A stretch of 64,000 nucleotides of DNA from Hyphomonadaceae bacterium TMED5 (lineage in GTDB: Bacteria; Pseudomonadota; Alphaproteobacteria; Caulobacterales; Hyphomonadaceae), in contig NHBK01000009.1 in assembly GCA_002173095.1 (NCBI GenBank), positions 496,001 to 560,000 of the forward strand. Reading direction: 5' to 3'. The position numbers were made by a program, and so were the translations under genes. Of the stretch, positions 35,617 to 45,641 are shown piece after piece (position 1 is the stretch's first letter; every line of letters starts with the position of its first letter). The notes below the pieces were generated by a model that had not been told where the DNA came from, did not search any database, and was given only the letters and a program-made list of their open reading frames with translations.

Positions 35617-35644
35617 AAAAAGCCCGCTCGAAAGCGGGCTTTTT
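35617..35644. terminator. Bidirectional intrinsic terminator
   Basis: A 12-bp perfect stem AAAAAGCCCGCT (35617-35628) and AGCGGGCTTTTT (35633-35644) with a 4-nt CGAA loop lies between the convergent lipoprotein and sdhB genes. Confidence 0.93.
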
Positions 35645-35667
35645 TGATTTCTGAATGGGTGCGAAGC

Positions 35668-36447
35668 TTAAGCCACGCGCTCGACGAGCATTTTCTTGAT
35701 CTCGCCAATCGCTTTTGCAGGGTTGAGGCCTTTCGGGCAAACCTGCGCACAGTTCATGATTGTGTGGCAGCGATAAAGTTTGAACGGATCTTCCAGATCG
35801 TCCAGACGCTCGCCAGCAGCTTCGTCGCGGCTATCGATCAGCCAACGGTAAGCGTGAAGCAGCGCTGCAGGGCCGAGATATTTGTCGCCATTCCACCAGT
35901 AAGACGGGCAGGAGGTAGAGCAGCAAGCGCAGAGAATGCACTCATAAAGGCCATCGATCTTGTCGCGGTCTTCAGGTGTCTGCTTCCACTCTTTCTCAGG
36001 TTCCGGCGTATCGGTTTTAAGGAAGGGCTGCACATAAGCGTGCTGTGCGTAGAAATTGGTGAGGTCCGGCACGAGGTCTTTGACGACCGGCATGTGCGGC
36101 AGAGGTGCAATCGTGATGCTGGAGCCAGCAATCTCATCCCAGCCTTTGGTGCAGGCGATGGTGTTGCGGCCGCCGATGAGCATGGCGCAAGAGCCACAAA
36201 TACCTTCACGGCAAGAGCGGCGGAAGGTCAGCGTCGCATCGACATTGTTCTTGATGTAGATCAGGACGTCCAGAACCATCGGGCCACATTTGTCCATGTC
36301 GACAAAATAAGTGTCCCAGCGTGGGTTGCCGTCAGCTTCCGGGTCGTAACGATAAATCTTGAACTTCTTGACGTTCTTTCCGTCAGGCTTTGGCCAGGTT
36401 TTGCCTGTCTGTACCTGAGAGTTTTTTGGAAGCGTCAGCTGAACCAT
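35668..36447 (-). CDS. sdhB: Succinate dehydrogenase iron-sulfur subunit
   Basis: A 259-residue protein with all three Fe-S centres: the 2Fe-2S cysteines C79, C84, C87 and C99 ([11 protein letters not shown]), the 4Fe-4[16 protein letters not shown], and the 3Fe-4[15 protein letters not shown]. It relays electrons from SdhA to quinone in complex II. It is separated from sdhA by three unrelated genes and has its own upstream gap of 136 bp, so it is probably expressed from its own promoter or from the gene upstream. Confidence 0.97.
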   Translation of the reverse strand: MVQLTLPKNSQVQTGKTWPKPDGKNVKKFKIYRYDPEADGNPRWDTYFVDMDKCGPMVLDVLIYIKNNVDATLTFRRSCREGICGSCAMLIGGRNTIACTKGWDEIAGSSITIAPLPHMPVVKDLVPDLTNFYAQHAYVQPFLKTDTPEPEKEWKQTPEDRDKIDGLYECILCACCSTSCPSYWWNGDKYLGPAALLHAYRWLIDSRDEAAGERLDDLEDPFKLYRCHTIMNCAQVCPKGLNPAKAIGEIKKMLVERVA

Positions 36448-36583
36448 AATGATCCGTCCTTAATTCATCATATCGCGCAGCACTCTGCGCCAGCCCTAAC
36501 ATTAAGTCGTGTGAGAGACTTATGACAGATTTAGTCTGATGACGAGATGTGTCGACCGATTTTTTGACGAAAGTCTGCCCTGA

Positions 36584-37507
36584 TTAATCAAAAACTTCGG
36601 CAGTCGAGGAAACATTCCCATCCCAGTCCGGGTCTGTGATCACCGTGCGCGATGCAATTCCCATAAAAATGAACTGAGTCAGGGCCATCTGCAGGACATA
36701 GGCCAGCAAAATTACACCAAATCCAGCGAACGCGACAGGCGATTCAAGGATGTCGCTCACGTTGACTGTGCTGAAATCTCCGCTCGCGGCAAGTGCGCTG
36801 CCAAACAGTATCGCGAAAGCTGCGATCTGAAGAATAGAGGTCACCAGATACATCGCCAGATAGACGATAATATAGGCTCCAAATAGCTTCCAGAACCGGC
36901 CTTTTGTCACTTTAAAGGCGCTTGAAAATTTGACCTTGCCATCGCGCAGCGTGAGCGCCGCCGCAGGGGCAAGCCGTATGCCGAAATAGACCAGCGGTGC
37001 ATAGATCAGAAGCTGGATAATCATGGCGACGACAAAGGCCGATTCCGGTGAGGCAGCCGTTGCCACAATCGTAACTGCGCTCAGAACAATCATGGCAATC
37101 ACCATGATGATGAATGCCAGGATGAAAGTGCCAATCCAGAGGAAATAGACGCCAATCGTACGCCATTCTTCCTTGCCGAATTTCAGCGAGAACCCTTCAT
37201 TGCGCACATACCGGCGCAGCGCCGACGTTTCGAACATGGCCATAAGCGCCATCGTCACGGGCATGGCAAGTATGCCCATGCCGAAGATTGGCCCCATAAT
37301 AGACAAGGCTTCTTCGGGCGTGGGCTCTGCGCCTGTTGCAGCCATACCAAGGAATGGCGCCAGGGCATCGAAATAGAAGTACAGGAATATGATGGTCGCG
37401 CCGCCGACAATGACAGCATTGGCCAGAAGCCATTTCCACACAAAGCCGCCTGGGCCTTTCGTGTTCACAAAATGCAAAAGCGCTGAACTAAAGCTGAAGC
37501 GTTCCAT
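36584..37507 (-). CDS. Hypothetical polytopic membrane protein
   Basis: Not recognised beyond being an integral membrane protein of about 307 residues with six or so helices. Start at ATG 37507, preceded by GGGGGAG; a GTG one codon earlier is possible. The sequence resembles alphaproteobacterial inner-membrane proteins of the DUF975/glycerophosphoryl-like permease group (KVTKGRFWKLFGAYI), but this is only an impression. It lies between the DUF1501 gene and sdhB on the same strand. Confidence 0.65.
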   Translation of the reverse strand: MERFSFSSALLHFVNTKGPGGFVWKWLLANAVIVGGATIIFLYFYFDALAPFLGMAATGAEPTPEEALSIMGPIFGMGILAMPVTMALMAMFETSALRRYVRNEGFSLKFGKEEWRTIGVYFLWIGTFILAFIIMVIAMIVLSAVTIVATAASPESAFVVAMIIQLLIYAPLVYFGIRLAPAAALTLRDGKVKFSSAFKVTKGRFWKLFGAYIIVYLAMYLVTSILQIAAFAILFGSALAASGDFSTVNVSDILESPVAFAGFGVILLAYVLQMALTQFIFMGIASRTVITDPDWDGNVSSTAEVFD

Positions 37508-37625
37508 CACACTCCCCCCAAACTATACCTGCCCTAAAGGAAGGCTTAGCTCAGAGGTGCGTGATTTGAAAGTACCCGTTTCAGGCGAAATTCGCGCCGC
37601 CGTGTTTTGCAGGTTTATCAGGCGT

Positions 37626-39074
37626 TCAAAGCGTCAGCAGGTTCAGTTTGCTTTGCGCGCTGAAATTAGGAAGGTCAGGCAGCGCGACGGCAAGTTCGGC
37701 ATCGCTTAGCCCGAACCAGCGCCCCAAGGGCTCGGCAAATTGAGAGACAGAAACCGACGGGATGAGGCGACCGCTGCCGACATCGGCGTCATGGTCGAAA
37801 TCATAAGGCGGAATATCGCCGAAAATGGTCTGGCCCTGTACCGCATCACCCACCACGAAATGGTGTCCGCCCCAGCCATGATCTGTCCCGTCGCCATTAA
37901 TGGCGAGCGTGCGCCCGAAGTCGGAGGCTGTGAACAGCGTGACGCTGTCGCCAAGGCCGAAGGCATCCATGACCTGCATGAAACTGGTAATGCCATTATC
38001 GAGGCGCTGATGTAGAACGGGCAGGGTAGAGGCTTGTCCGGAATGGGTGTCAAACCCGCCCATGCCGACGAAGAAAACCTGGCGGCGCATGCCTAGGTCA
38101 TCGCGGGATTGGATCGTTCTGGCGACCGCGGCGAGTTGCTGACCCAGTCGGTCTGATCCGAATACGACCGGCAGTTCTGCCGCATTCTGTGTCGCCTCAT
38201 TATAGGCTTCATTGACATGCAACGCATTGCTCATGGAATTGGCCACATCGCGACCAATCAAATGGCTGTCTCGATAATCGCCCGCCTCGAGGAATGTGCG
38301 CAGGCGTTGGTAGGCGGCTTCGCCTTCCTGCGAGTTTCGCAAATAGGCGAGCTGGTTCAGAATATCGAATTCCGCCGCGCCATCCGTGCCGAGTTGATAG
38401 GGCTGCACGTCACTACCTGTCAGAAAGACCGAGTTTCCATTGGTGGAAATGGCTGTGAACTCTTCGTTCGAATTGGCAAGTGCGGCCTGTGCCGCGTCGG
38501 CAAATCGACCGCCCCATCCAAATTGGGCCCCCTCTGGCCGGTTGGCCATCCAGGTGGACTGCTGGTCATTGTGAGAGAAAAGCCGTTTGGGCCGCAGCGC
38601 CGACCCGGCATAATATTCGTCCCTGGTGAGCGGCGCGATCAATGGGCCAACATTGCCCACAATGGATGCGCGCCCCTGTTCAAACAGGCCGTGAATACCG
38701 CTTAGTTCCTCTGGCAGGGCAAATTGGCGCGTGCCGAAATCAGCGCCGTTTAAAGGGTTTAGCGCCAGCAGTCTGTCACGGCTGCGCGTCGACCCGCCCG
38801 CCATGTATTCATACTGGTTCAGAAGCGAGCCACGTATCTCTGCATACCGGTCATAGCTCGTCTGGTCATAGGGCAGGACGGTGTCGTTACAATCCATCCC
38901 GCCGAACAGGAAGATGCAGACCAGCGCCTTATACCCATCCGTTTCGGCGGCACTGGCTTGCTGAAAGGAAGAGAGCGCCCCAACAAAGCCGGAAGCCGAG
39001 GCAGCGGACAATCCTGCGGCGCCTGCATAGCGAAGCATGTCACGGCGAGAGAGTTTCATCGGATTTTTCCTCAT
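37626..39074 (-). CDS. DUF1501 family exported protein
   Basis: A 482-residue protein with a twin-arginine signal (SRRDMLRYAGAAGLSAASA) and the DUF1501 sulfatase-like fold: LVCIFLFGGMDCNDTVLPYD near the start, VFFVGMGGFDTHSGQ in the middle, and FGRTLAINGDGTDHGWGGHHFVVG with the DHGWGGH metal-site-like motif. Its ATG overlaps the stop of the DUF1800 gene (ATGA), so the two are translationally coupled, as usual for this pair. Enzyme activity has not been established for the family. Confidence 0.9.
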   Translation of the reverse strand: MRKNPMKLSRRDMLRYAGAAGLSAASASGFVGALSSFQQASAAETDGYKALVCIFLFGGMDCNDTVLPYDQTSYDRYAEIRGSLLNQYEYMAGGSTRSRDRLLALNPLNGADFGTRQFALPEELSGIHGLFEQGRASIVGNVGPLIAPLTRDEYYAGSALRPKRLFSHNDQQSTWMANRPEGAQFGWGGRFADAAQAALANSNEEFTAISTNGNSVFLTGSDVQPYQLGTDGAAEFDILNQLAYLRNSQEGEAAYQRLRTFLEAGDYRDSHLIGRDVANSMSNALHVNEAYNEATQNAAELPVVFGSDRLGQQLAAVARTIQSRDDLGMRRQVFFVGMGGFDTHSGQASTLPVLHQRLDNGITSFMQVMDAFGLGDSVTLFTASDFGRTLAINGDGTDHGWGGHHFVVGDAVQGQTIFGDIPPYDFDHDADVGSGRLIPSVSVSQFAEPLGRWFGLSDAELAVALPDLPNFSAQSKLNLLTL

Positions 39075-40915
39075 CGCTGCACCAGATAGTCTGGTGAAGT
39101 CATGATCAGCAGGACAGCGGCTTTAACACGGTCCAGCCTTCCATTGTCTTCCGGGTCGGTATCGCCTGAGACATAAATCGCAGAGACCAGATCAGCGATA
39201 TTCTGGCGGGTTTCCGGGCTGAGCGTGTCATAGGTCATAAAGGTGGAAAGGTGGTCGAGCAGGGCATCCACATCATCGGCCAGCTCAATCTCGGTGGAAT
39301 AATCCGGCAGGAAAGTGTGATCCTCTACATTGGAGGAATAGCCCGAATAGCCATGTGTGAAATAGGTCATGAAATTGGCATAGCCGGGGATGGTGCCCGC
39401 ATTCATGATCTGCAATTCCGGAACCGTCAGTCCCGCTTCGCCGGACAGCGTGCCGGGAGCGATATAGCCGGGCCGGTAAAAGTTGAACACACTTGGCGAC
39501 CCATAAGGCGACTGAGAGAGAAGATCGCCAGAATGGCTGATCATCAAATAATAGGCATTTTCAGGCGCCAGCGGGGCGGCGTTGAAGGCGCGGGCCCAGT
39601 GAACAAAGCGAATGACCGGTTCTCTGATCTTGCCAAACGTGTTTCCGGTGAGGCCTGCATCGCCAATGGCATCCTCATCCATCAGAACAGCGGCAATGGT
39701 CGCGGCAAGGTCGCCGCGCTGGCCGGTGCCAACCACATCCCCATTCGGCAGGGTATAGCTGCCGGAATTGAAGGCGGTTGCGACACGGCTCACATAGTCC
39801 GGGGCAGGCGAACTGGTTGTGAAACGCTGGATCAGCTGGCGCCCGATAAACGGGCCGACATTTGGATGGTTGAACAGGGTGTCGAGGGCGATATCGATGG
39901 ACTCTTCTGGCCCGGTGCCAGCCGGTATCGTGGTGCCAAGGAAGGTCTTTTCGAGGCTGGAGTGCTGGTCTGGATAAGCGACCATGGGCGAGGTCCATGC
40001 ATCGTCGGGAAGGTCTGTGTACCAGAAGGCATCAGCGTTCAGGCTGAGCCCGGTAAAGACGCGCGCCAGGCCGGTAATGTCGTCATTGGTATAGGTTTCG
40101 ATCGCCGCGCCTGTGCCATCCGTGCGCTCGCTGCCATCGAGGTTCAACTCGCTTAGTCCGATGGTGAAGAGCTGCATCACCTCGCGGGCATAGTTCTCAT
40201 CTGGCATGCGGCCGGTGTTTTCATTGCCCTTCCGGTTTTGAAGAAAGGTCAGATACTCACCCATGGCCGGGATATAGGTGACTGCCTCCAGAAGATCGCG
40301 GAAATTGCCGAGTGCGTGAGTGGCCAGCACATCCTGATAATAGGCAACGGCTTCGGGCTTACCTGATAAATCATCATCGGAAATATTGGAGATGACCATG
40401 ATTTGCGAGAAGGCGAAGGCCATGCGCTGGCGCAGCTGATCCTGGCCCTGAATGGCATTCAGATAGAAGGACGCGCGCGGGGAATTGGTGGCCGGAAAGG
40501 TTGGATACCCATTTTCATGTCGGCCATCCGGTGAGGCCAGGAAAGCCGTCACATAGGGCAGGTTCTGGCTGATCGGCGCAAGTAGCTGGGCCTGAAACCA
40601 GTCTGAAGCGTTGGTGCCTGTCAGCGTCTCAATTTCAGAAGGCGTCGGGCCGAATGTTGCCTGTGTCAGAAACCGCGCCGTTTTCTCTGCGGTCGAAAAG
40701 ACATCATCTGACGCAACGGGCTGGGTTGGCGTCGGTGTGGGCGTAGGCGTTGGTGAGACAGTCGGCGTTGGTGTCGGCGTTGGTGTCGGCGTGTTGCCGC
40801 TCGGAGGGTTGGAGTTTCCGCCGCCGCCACCACCGCCGCTACACGCTGCGAGGACAGTGAGCGATGCTGCCGAGAATATTACAAATTTACGGAAACGACC
40901 GCCGCGGTTCGCCAT
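39071..40915 (-). CDS. DUF1800 family lipoprotein
   Basis: A 614-residue protein with a lipobox VLAAC (Cys25), a Gly run, a Pro-Thr linker (about residues 42-65) and then the DUF1800 domain: ARFLTQATFGPTPSEI, RQRMAFAFSQIMVIS, and NYAREVMQLFTIGLSELN. DUF1800 and DUF1501 proteins are nearly always encoded together and exported, but their substrate is unknown. The Cys plus Pro-Thr start matches the small lipoprotein next to the DUF4331 gene. Upstream lies 242 bp to the sdhA stop, including the sdhA terminator. Confidence 0.9.
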   Translation of the reverse strand: MANRGGRFRKFVIFSAASLTVLAACSGGGGGGGNSNPPSGNTPTPTPTPTPTVSPTPTPTPTPTQPVASDDVFSTAEKTARFLTQATFGPTPSEIETLTGTNASDWFQAQLLAPISQNLPYVTAFLASPDGRHENGYPTFPATNSPRASFYLNAIQGQDQLRQRMAFAFSQIMVISNISDDDLSGKPEAVAYYQDVLATHALGNFRDLLEAVTYIPAMGEYLTFLQNRKGNENTGRMPDENYAREVMQLFTIGLSELNLDGSERTDGTGAAIETYTNDDITGLARVFTGLSLNADAFWYTDLPDDAWTSPMVAYPDQHSSLEKTFLGTTIPAGTGPEESIDIALDTLFNHPNVGPFIGRQLIQRFTTSSPAPDYVSRVATAFNSGSYTLPNGDVVGTGQRGDLAATIAAVLMDEDAIGDAGLTGNTFGKIREPVIRFVHWARAFNAAPLAPENAYYLMISHSGDLLSQSPYGSPSVFNFYRPGYIAPGTLSGEAGLTVPELQIMNAGTIPGYANFMTYFTHGYSGYSSNVEDHTFLPDYSTEIELADDVDALLDHLSTFMTYDTLSPETRQNIADLVSAIYVSGDTDPEDNGRLDRVKAAVLLIMTSPDYLVQR

Positions 40916-41102
40916 GTTCCACCACCCAAAATCACAACCTTGTGTGCGATTAAGGGCGGCAAAGTTTTAAGAAATCTTACGCAGCTGTTTACGATTTGAG
41001 GTAAACCGAAAACGTGATCGCCTAGTCAAACACACTGGCCGTTTGCGGGTCTGACCAGTTCGGGTCGGTCAGCGCAGCCCGTATGTCGCAATGGGTGAGC
41101 CA

Positions 41103-41131
41103 TTAAAAAAGCCGGGCATGTGCCCGGCTTT
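41103..41131 (-). terminator. Intrinsic terminator after sdhA
   Basis: Arms AAAGCCGGGCA (41108-41118) and TGCCCGGCTTT (41121-41131) form the stem, and on the minus strand it is followed by a T-tract at 41108-41103. It closes the sdhC-D-A transcript before the DUF1800 gene. Confidence 0.88.
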
Positions 41132-41158
41132 CTTTGGATTTCGAACTGTCGAACGCGC

Positions 41159-42946
41159 TTAGTACACGCGGGCCTTCGGCTTGATGTACTCAATGTCGTT
41201 AGACATGGTGTAGGAGTGAACCGGACGGTAATCGATGGTGACATTACCCAGTTCATCACACCATGCGAGCGTGTGCTTCATCCAGTTATCGTCATCACGA
41301 TCAGAGAAGTCCTCACGGGCGTGTGCGCCGCGGCTCTCCGTACGGTTGACCGCGCCGTTCACGGTGACAGCTGCCTGTGCGATCAGATTGTCGAACTCAA
41401 GGGTTTCCATGAGGTCGGTGTTCCAGATCATGCCACGGTCAGACACTGCGATATCCGGAATGCCTTTATAGACTTCTTTGATCGCTTCAACGCCTTCAGA
41501 CAGGATCTCACCGGTACGGAAGACCGCACAGTTTGCCTGCATGGCTTTCTGCATCTGAAGACGCAGGTCAGCCGTTGGCGTGCCGCCGGACGCGTTACGG
41601 TATTTGTCGAGACGTGTAAGCGTATTCTCGCCCGTGCTCTCGGTGAATTCTGGCTGAGATGCGCCAGCTTCGGTGGTTGCACCAAGGCGAAGGCCCGTTG
41701 CACGACCAAAGACCACGAGGTCGATAAGAGAGTTAGAACCCAGACGGTTCGCGCCGTGTACGGATACACAAGCCGCTTCACCCACAGCGTAGAGACCTTC
41801 AACGATCGCATCCGGATCGCCGTCTTTCAGGGTCAGAACTTCGCCGTGATAATTGGTCGGAATACCGCCCATATTGTAGTGAACCGTTGGCAGAACCGGA
41901 ATTGGTTCTTTGGTTACGTCCACACCCGCGAAGATTTTCGCAGACTCAGAAATACCTGGCAGACGCTGATGCAGAACAGCCGGATCAAGGTGGTCGAGGT
42001 GCAGATAGATATGGTCTTTATGCTCGCCAACGCCGCGACCTTCACGGATTTCCATCGCCATACAGCGGGAAACAACGTCACGTGAGGCAAGGTCTTTCGC
42101 ATTCGGCGCATAGCGTTCCATGAAACGCTCGCCCTCAGAGTTACGAAGAATACCGCCTTCACCGCGTGCACCCTCAGTGATGAGGCAGCCCGCGCCGTAA
42201 ATGCCGGTTGGGTGGAACTGAACGAATTCCATGTCCTGAAGCGGAAGACCTGCACGCAGAACCATTGCGTTGCCGTCACCCGTACAGGTGTGGGCAGATG
42301 TACACGAGAAGAAGGCACGGCCATAACCGCCGGTCGCCAGAACCACTTTCTGAGCGCGGAAACGGTGCAGTGTACCGTCATCCATTTTCAGAGCCGTGAT
42401 ACCGCGACATACGCCATCATCATCCATGATGAGGTCGAGCGCGAAATACTCGATGAAGAACTCAGTGTCCTGTTTTACGCACTGACCATAAAGCGTGTGA
42501 AGGATAGCGTGACCGGTACGGTCAGCTGCGGCACAGGTACGCTGTACCGGTGGGCCTTCACCAAAGTTCTGCATATGGCCGCCAAACGGGCGCTGATAGA
42601 TTTTGCCTTCTTCTGTCCGGCTGAACGGCACACCATAGTGCTCCAGCTCGTAAACAGCGGCAGGTGCTTCACGCACCAGATATTCAATCGCGTCCTGGTC
42701 GCCCAGCCAGTCAGACCCCTTAACGGTGTCATACATGTGCCAGCGCCAGTCATCCGGGCCCATATTCTTAAGGGAGGCAGCAATGCCGCCCTGAGCCGCA
42801 ACGGTGTGCGAACGCGTTGGGAAAACCTTGGTCACACATGCCGTTTTCAGGCCGGCTTCGGCGCTGCCGAGAGCGGCGCGAAGGCCAGAGCCACCAGCAC
42901 CAACGACGACAACGTCATAAGTGTGATCAATCCAGGTATAAGTCAT
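41159..42946 (-). CDS. sdhA: Succinate dehydrogenase flavoprotein subunit
   Basis: A 595-residue protein with the FAD-binding [13 protein letters not shown] and the His that binds FAD covalently at residue 47 ([12 protein letters not shown]). [21 protein letters not shown] and the substrate-site Arg region [20 protein letters not shown] complete the active site. It oxidises succinate to fumarate. It is cotranscribed after sdhC and sdhD (28-bp gap to sdhD) and ends at a strong terminator, leaving sdhB elsewhere. Confidence 0.97.
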   Translation of the reverse strand: MTYTWIDHTYDVVVVGAGGSGLRAALGSAEAGLKTACVTKVFPTRSHTVAAQGGIAASLKNMGPDDWRWHMYDTVKGSDWLGDQDAIEYLVREAPAAVYELEHYGVPFSRTEEGKIYQRPFGGHMQNFGEGPPVQRTCAAADRTGHAILHTLYGQCVKQDTEFFIEYFALDLIMDDDGVCRGITALKMDDGTLHRFRAQKVVLATGGYGRAFFSCTSAHTCTGDGNAMVLRAGLPLQDMEFVQFHPTGIYGAGCLITEGARGEGGILRNSEGERFMERYAPNAKDLASRDVVSRCMAMEIREGRGVGEHKDHIYLHLDHLDPAVLHQRLPGISESAKIFAGVDVTKEPIPVLPTVHYNMGGIPTNYHGEVLTLKDGDPDAIVEGLYAVGEAACVSVHGANRLGSNSLIDLVVFGRATGLRLGATTEAGASQPEFTESTGENTLTRLDKYRNASGGTPTADLRLQMQKAMQANCAVFRTGEILSEGVEAIKEVYKGIPDIAVSDRGMIWNTDLMETLEFDNLIAQAAVTVNGAVNRTESRGAHAREDFSDRDDDNWMKHTLAWCDELGNVTIDYRPVHSYTMSNDIEYIKPKARVY

Positions 42947-42974
42947 CTGTTCAGCCTCTTATCGGTTGTTCTGC

Positions 42975-43364
42975 TTAAGCGCCCAGTCCGATCCGGACGA
43001 TGGAATAGGCCGCAGCAGCGAACAAAGCGATGGATACAAATGTGTTCAGCATGAGCAGAACAGCGCGGGTGGTGTGCTTGGCGATATAGTCTTCAATCAC
43101 GACCTGCATACCAAGACGCATGTGATAGAAAGCTGCGCCGGTGGTCAGCAGAAAAAGGATCGCCACGAGTGGGTTGGACACATAGTCCACTGCGCCCTCA
43201 TAACCGCCCTGAATGGCGCACATCAGCGTCAGAAGGGAGAGAGGGACGAGAACGATCAGCGCAATTGCGGTGACACGTTGTTTGATGAAGTGACCAGCGC
43301 CTTCTTTGGCAGAGCCAAGGCCACGAACGCTGCTCAGCGGTGTACGGATAGATTTCCCAGCCAT
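42975..43364 (-). CDS. sdhD: Succinate dehydrogenase membrane anchor SdhD
   Basis: A 129-residue three-helix protein starting MAGKSIRTPLSSVRGLGSAKEG, which is typical of alphaproteobacterial SdhD. FYHMRLGMQVVIEDYI holds the haem-ligand His and the quinone-site Asp/Tyr. It begins 1 bp after the sdhC stop. Confidence 0.93.
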   Translation of the reverse strand: MAGKSIRTPLSSVRGLGSAKEGAGHFIKQRVTAIALIVLVPLSLLTLMCAIQGGYEGAVDYVSNPLVAILFLLTTGAAFYHMRLGMQVVIEDYIAKHTTRAVLLMLNTFVSIALFAAAAYSIVRIGLGA

Positions 43365-43365
43365 T

Positions 43366-43770
43366 TTAGAACTCCACCACGCTAGTCAGAATGTAAGCCC
43401 ATACGACAGCCGTTGCGACAGCGGCGAAAATAATGGTCATCCATGCGGTGACATTCGCAAAGCCCGGCGCATAGCCTTTGCCAGCGTCCCAGAACAGGTG
43501 ACGAATGCCATTTGCGAGGTGGTACATCACAGCAGCGGTGAAGCCGATCTGGACAAGCAGGCCGATTGGTGAGCCAATAATACCCGCATAAGTTTCGTAC
43601 GCGCTTTCGCCCATGGTGATTGCGATCAGCCATCCGACGATCACAAAGGTTCCGAGATACAATGCGATGCCCGAAGCACGGTGGAAAATGGAAGTTGCCA
43701 TGGTGACATGCCACTTCCAGTTCATGATGTGCGGTGACAACGGACGTGTGTCGTTCCAGTCGTTTGCCAA
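43366..43770 (-). CDS. sdhC: Succinate dehydrogenase cytochrome b556 subunit SdhC
   Basis: A 134-residue three-helix protein. RPLSPHIMNW and SIFHRASGIALYLG give the HRxSG quinone-site motif, and MYHLANGIRHLFWD carries the haem-ligand His. It anchors complex II with SdhD. It heads the sdhC-D-A operon and is divergent from the DUF885 gene with a 79-bp shared promoter region. Confidence 0.95.
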   Translation of the reverse strand: MANDWNDTRPLSPHIMNWKWHVTMATSIFHRASGIALYLGTFVIVGWLIAITMGESAYETYAGIIGSPIGLLVQIGFTAAVMYHLANGIRHLFWDAGKGYAPGFANVTAWMTIIFAAVATAVVWAYILTSVVEF

Positions 43771-43849
43771 TTCGGCCCCCTTGAGATCCGGTATGTGTGT
43801 GGTTCAGGTTCTAGAATTCAAATCAATATAGTCAATGTCTTGGTGAAAT

Positions 43850-45607
43850 ATGTCTCTTCGTGAAATCACATTTTCTTCGTTTTGTCTCGTTGTGTCCGTG
43901 TTCAGTGCGGCCTCAGCGACGGCGCAGACCTCAATCATGGACATTGTCGAAGAGTATGAGGCCTTAGTTCTGGAGTATTCTCCGGACGCGCGTGCCCGTG
44001 AAACCGGGGTTGCAGCATCTGAATGGCCGGATTTGACACCTCAGGGCGCGCTTGAAGCACAGCGCGAACTCACCAGACTTTATGACCTCCTCAATAGCAT
44101 GGATAGCGAGGCATTATCCGAACAGGACAGTCTTAATCGCGCAATTCTCGCTACGCAGATATCAGACTATTTGACGACATTCGTACTGGATGAAGAACGC
44201 ATGCGCATTGGCGGGCATACCGGGTTCCAGCTGGAAGTGACCTATGGCATTTCGCGCACCGTGATTCGAAACGAAGCTGATGTTGTTGCCACCATTGCGC
44301 GCCTGAATGCCGTGCCAGCCTATCTTGATGATGTGCGCGCCAATTTAGAGCGCGGCCTTGTCGAGGGCTTTGTGGCGTATGAAGACCCGCTGAAAGACAG
44401 CACGGATCAGCTCCGCGCGCAGGTGGATGCCCCGATTGAAGAGACGCATTTCTTTGCGCCCTTCCTCAGCCTGCCGGACAATATCTCTGAGGACCGACAG
44501 GCTGAACTCACCGAAGAGGCGCGCGCAGCCACGCAGATAGCTCAGGGCGCCTTTGCCGACATTCTGACCTTCCTTGAAGAGGATTATGCCCCGCATACGC
44601 GAGAGTTGCCGGGCATTGGCACGGTTCCGGGCGGGGAAGCGTATTATCAGACGGTGCTTGTCCTTCACACAACGCGCGAAGACCTCACCCCGCAAGCCGT
44701 CCATGAGATTGGCCTTTCAGAAGTGGCCCGTATTCGTGGCCAGATGGATGAGATCATCGAAGAGGTCGGCTTTGAGGGCAGTTTTGAAGAGTTTCTCGCC
44801 TTTCTGCGCACAGACCCGCAATTCTATGCGCAGACCCCAGAAGAGCTGATGATGCGTGCTGCACGCATCGCCAAGGATCTCGACTATTATATGCCCGGCT
44901 ATTTCGGCGTGCTGCCGCGCCAGCCTTATGGCGTTGTGCCAGTGCCAGAGGCCATCGCCCCTGGCTTTTCAACCGGGCTCTATTTTCCGGCCGATATGGA
45001 TCAGGGCCAGGCCGGCGAATACTGGGTGAACACCTATGCGATGGACCAGCGCCCGCTCTATGAACTGCCCGCACTTACTGCGCATGAGGCTGTGCCGGGC
45101 CACCATCATCAGATTGCCCTCATGCAGGAATTAGAGGGCGTGCCGGAATTCCGCCGTAACTTCTTCTCCACTGCCTTTATTGAAGGCTGGGGGCTGTATT
45201 CTGAAACACTGGCCGGTGAAATGGGGCTTTATAAAACGCCTTATGAGCGCTTCGGTAAGCTGTCTTACGAGATGTGGCGCGCCTGCCGTCTGGTCGCCGA
45301 TACAGGCATGCATGCCATGGGCTGGACGCGGGAAGAGGCCGAAGCCTGCTTCCTTGAAAATACCGCGCTTGCGCCGCTCAATATCGAAACCGAAGTCACC
45401 CGCTATATCAGCTGGCCAGGCCAGGCGCTTGCCTATAAAATTGGTGAGCTGACCATACTGGGCCTGCGTGATGAAGCGCGTGAAGCACTTGGACATGATT
45501 TCGATATCCGCGCATTCCATGACGAAGTTCTGGGGCAGGGCACTTTGCCGCTTGGCCTTCTGGAAACCCGCATCCGCGCCTGGATTGAAGAACAGGCGGG
45601 GGAGTAA
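43850..45607 (+). CDS. DUF885 secreted metallopeptidase-like protein
   Basis: A 585-residue protein with a signal peptide (cleavage near ATAQ, residue 26). The family zinc site HEAVPGHHH begins at His412 (HExxPGHH), with FIEGWGLYSE 30 residues on supplying a further Glu. The rest is helical, as in M3/M32-like gluzincins. It is probably a periplasmic zinc peptidase; substrate not known. The gene after it is 34 bp away on the same strand. Confidence 0.88.
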   Translation: MSLREITFSSFCLVVSVFSAASATAQTSIMDIVEEYEALVLEYSPDARARETGVAASEWPDLTPQGALEAQRELTRLYDLLNSMDSEALSEQDSLNRAILATQISDYLTTFVLDEERMRIGGHTGFQLEVTYGISRTVIRNEADVVATIARLNAVPAYLDDVRANLERGLVEGFVAYEDPLKDSTDQLRAQVDAPIEETHFFAPFLSLPDNISEDRQAELTEEARAATQIAQGAFADILTFLEEDYAPHTRELPGIGTVPGGEAYYQTVLVLHTTREDLTPQAVHEIGLSEVARIRGQMDEIIEEVGFEGSFEEFLAFLRTDPQFYAQTPEELMMRAARIAKDLDYYMPGYFGVLPRQPYGVVPVPEAIAPGFSTGLYFPADMDQGQAGEYWVNTYAMDQRPLYELPALTAHEAVPGHHHQIALMQELEGVPEFRRNFFSTAFIEGWGLYSETLAGEMGLYKTPYERFGKLSYEMWRACRLVADTGMHAMGWTREEAEACFLENTALAPLNIETEVTRYISWPGQALAYKIGELTILGLRDEAREALGHDFDIRAFHDEVLGQGTLPLGLLETRIRAWIEEQAGE

Positions 45608-45641
45608 TCCCACGCCTGCGGTATGACCTTATACTTTCGGT

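Noticed and set aside
35644-36525. Plus-strand frame covering sdhB and its leader
   Set aside because: Overlaps the bidirectional terminator and the whole of sdhB; no credible product.
39251-40156. Plus-strand frame of about 300 codons opposite the DUF1800 gene
   Set aside because: Antisense shadow; the DUF1800 domain on the other strand is unambiguous.
41120-42085. Long plus-strand frame of about 320 codons opposite sdhA
   Set aside because: sdhA is certain on the minus strand. The antisense frame is a by-product of codon usage and has no recognisable domain.
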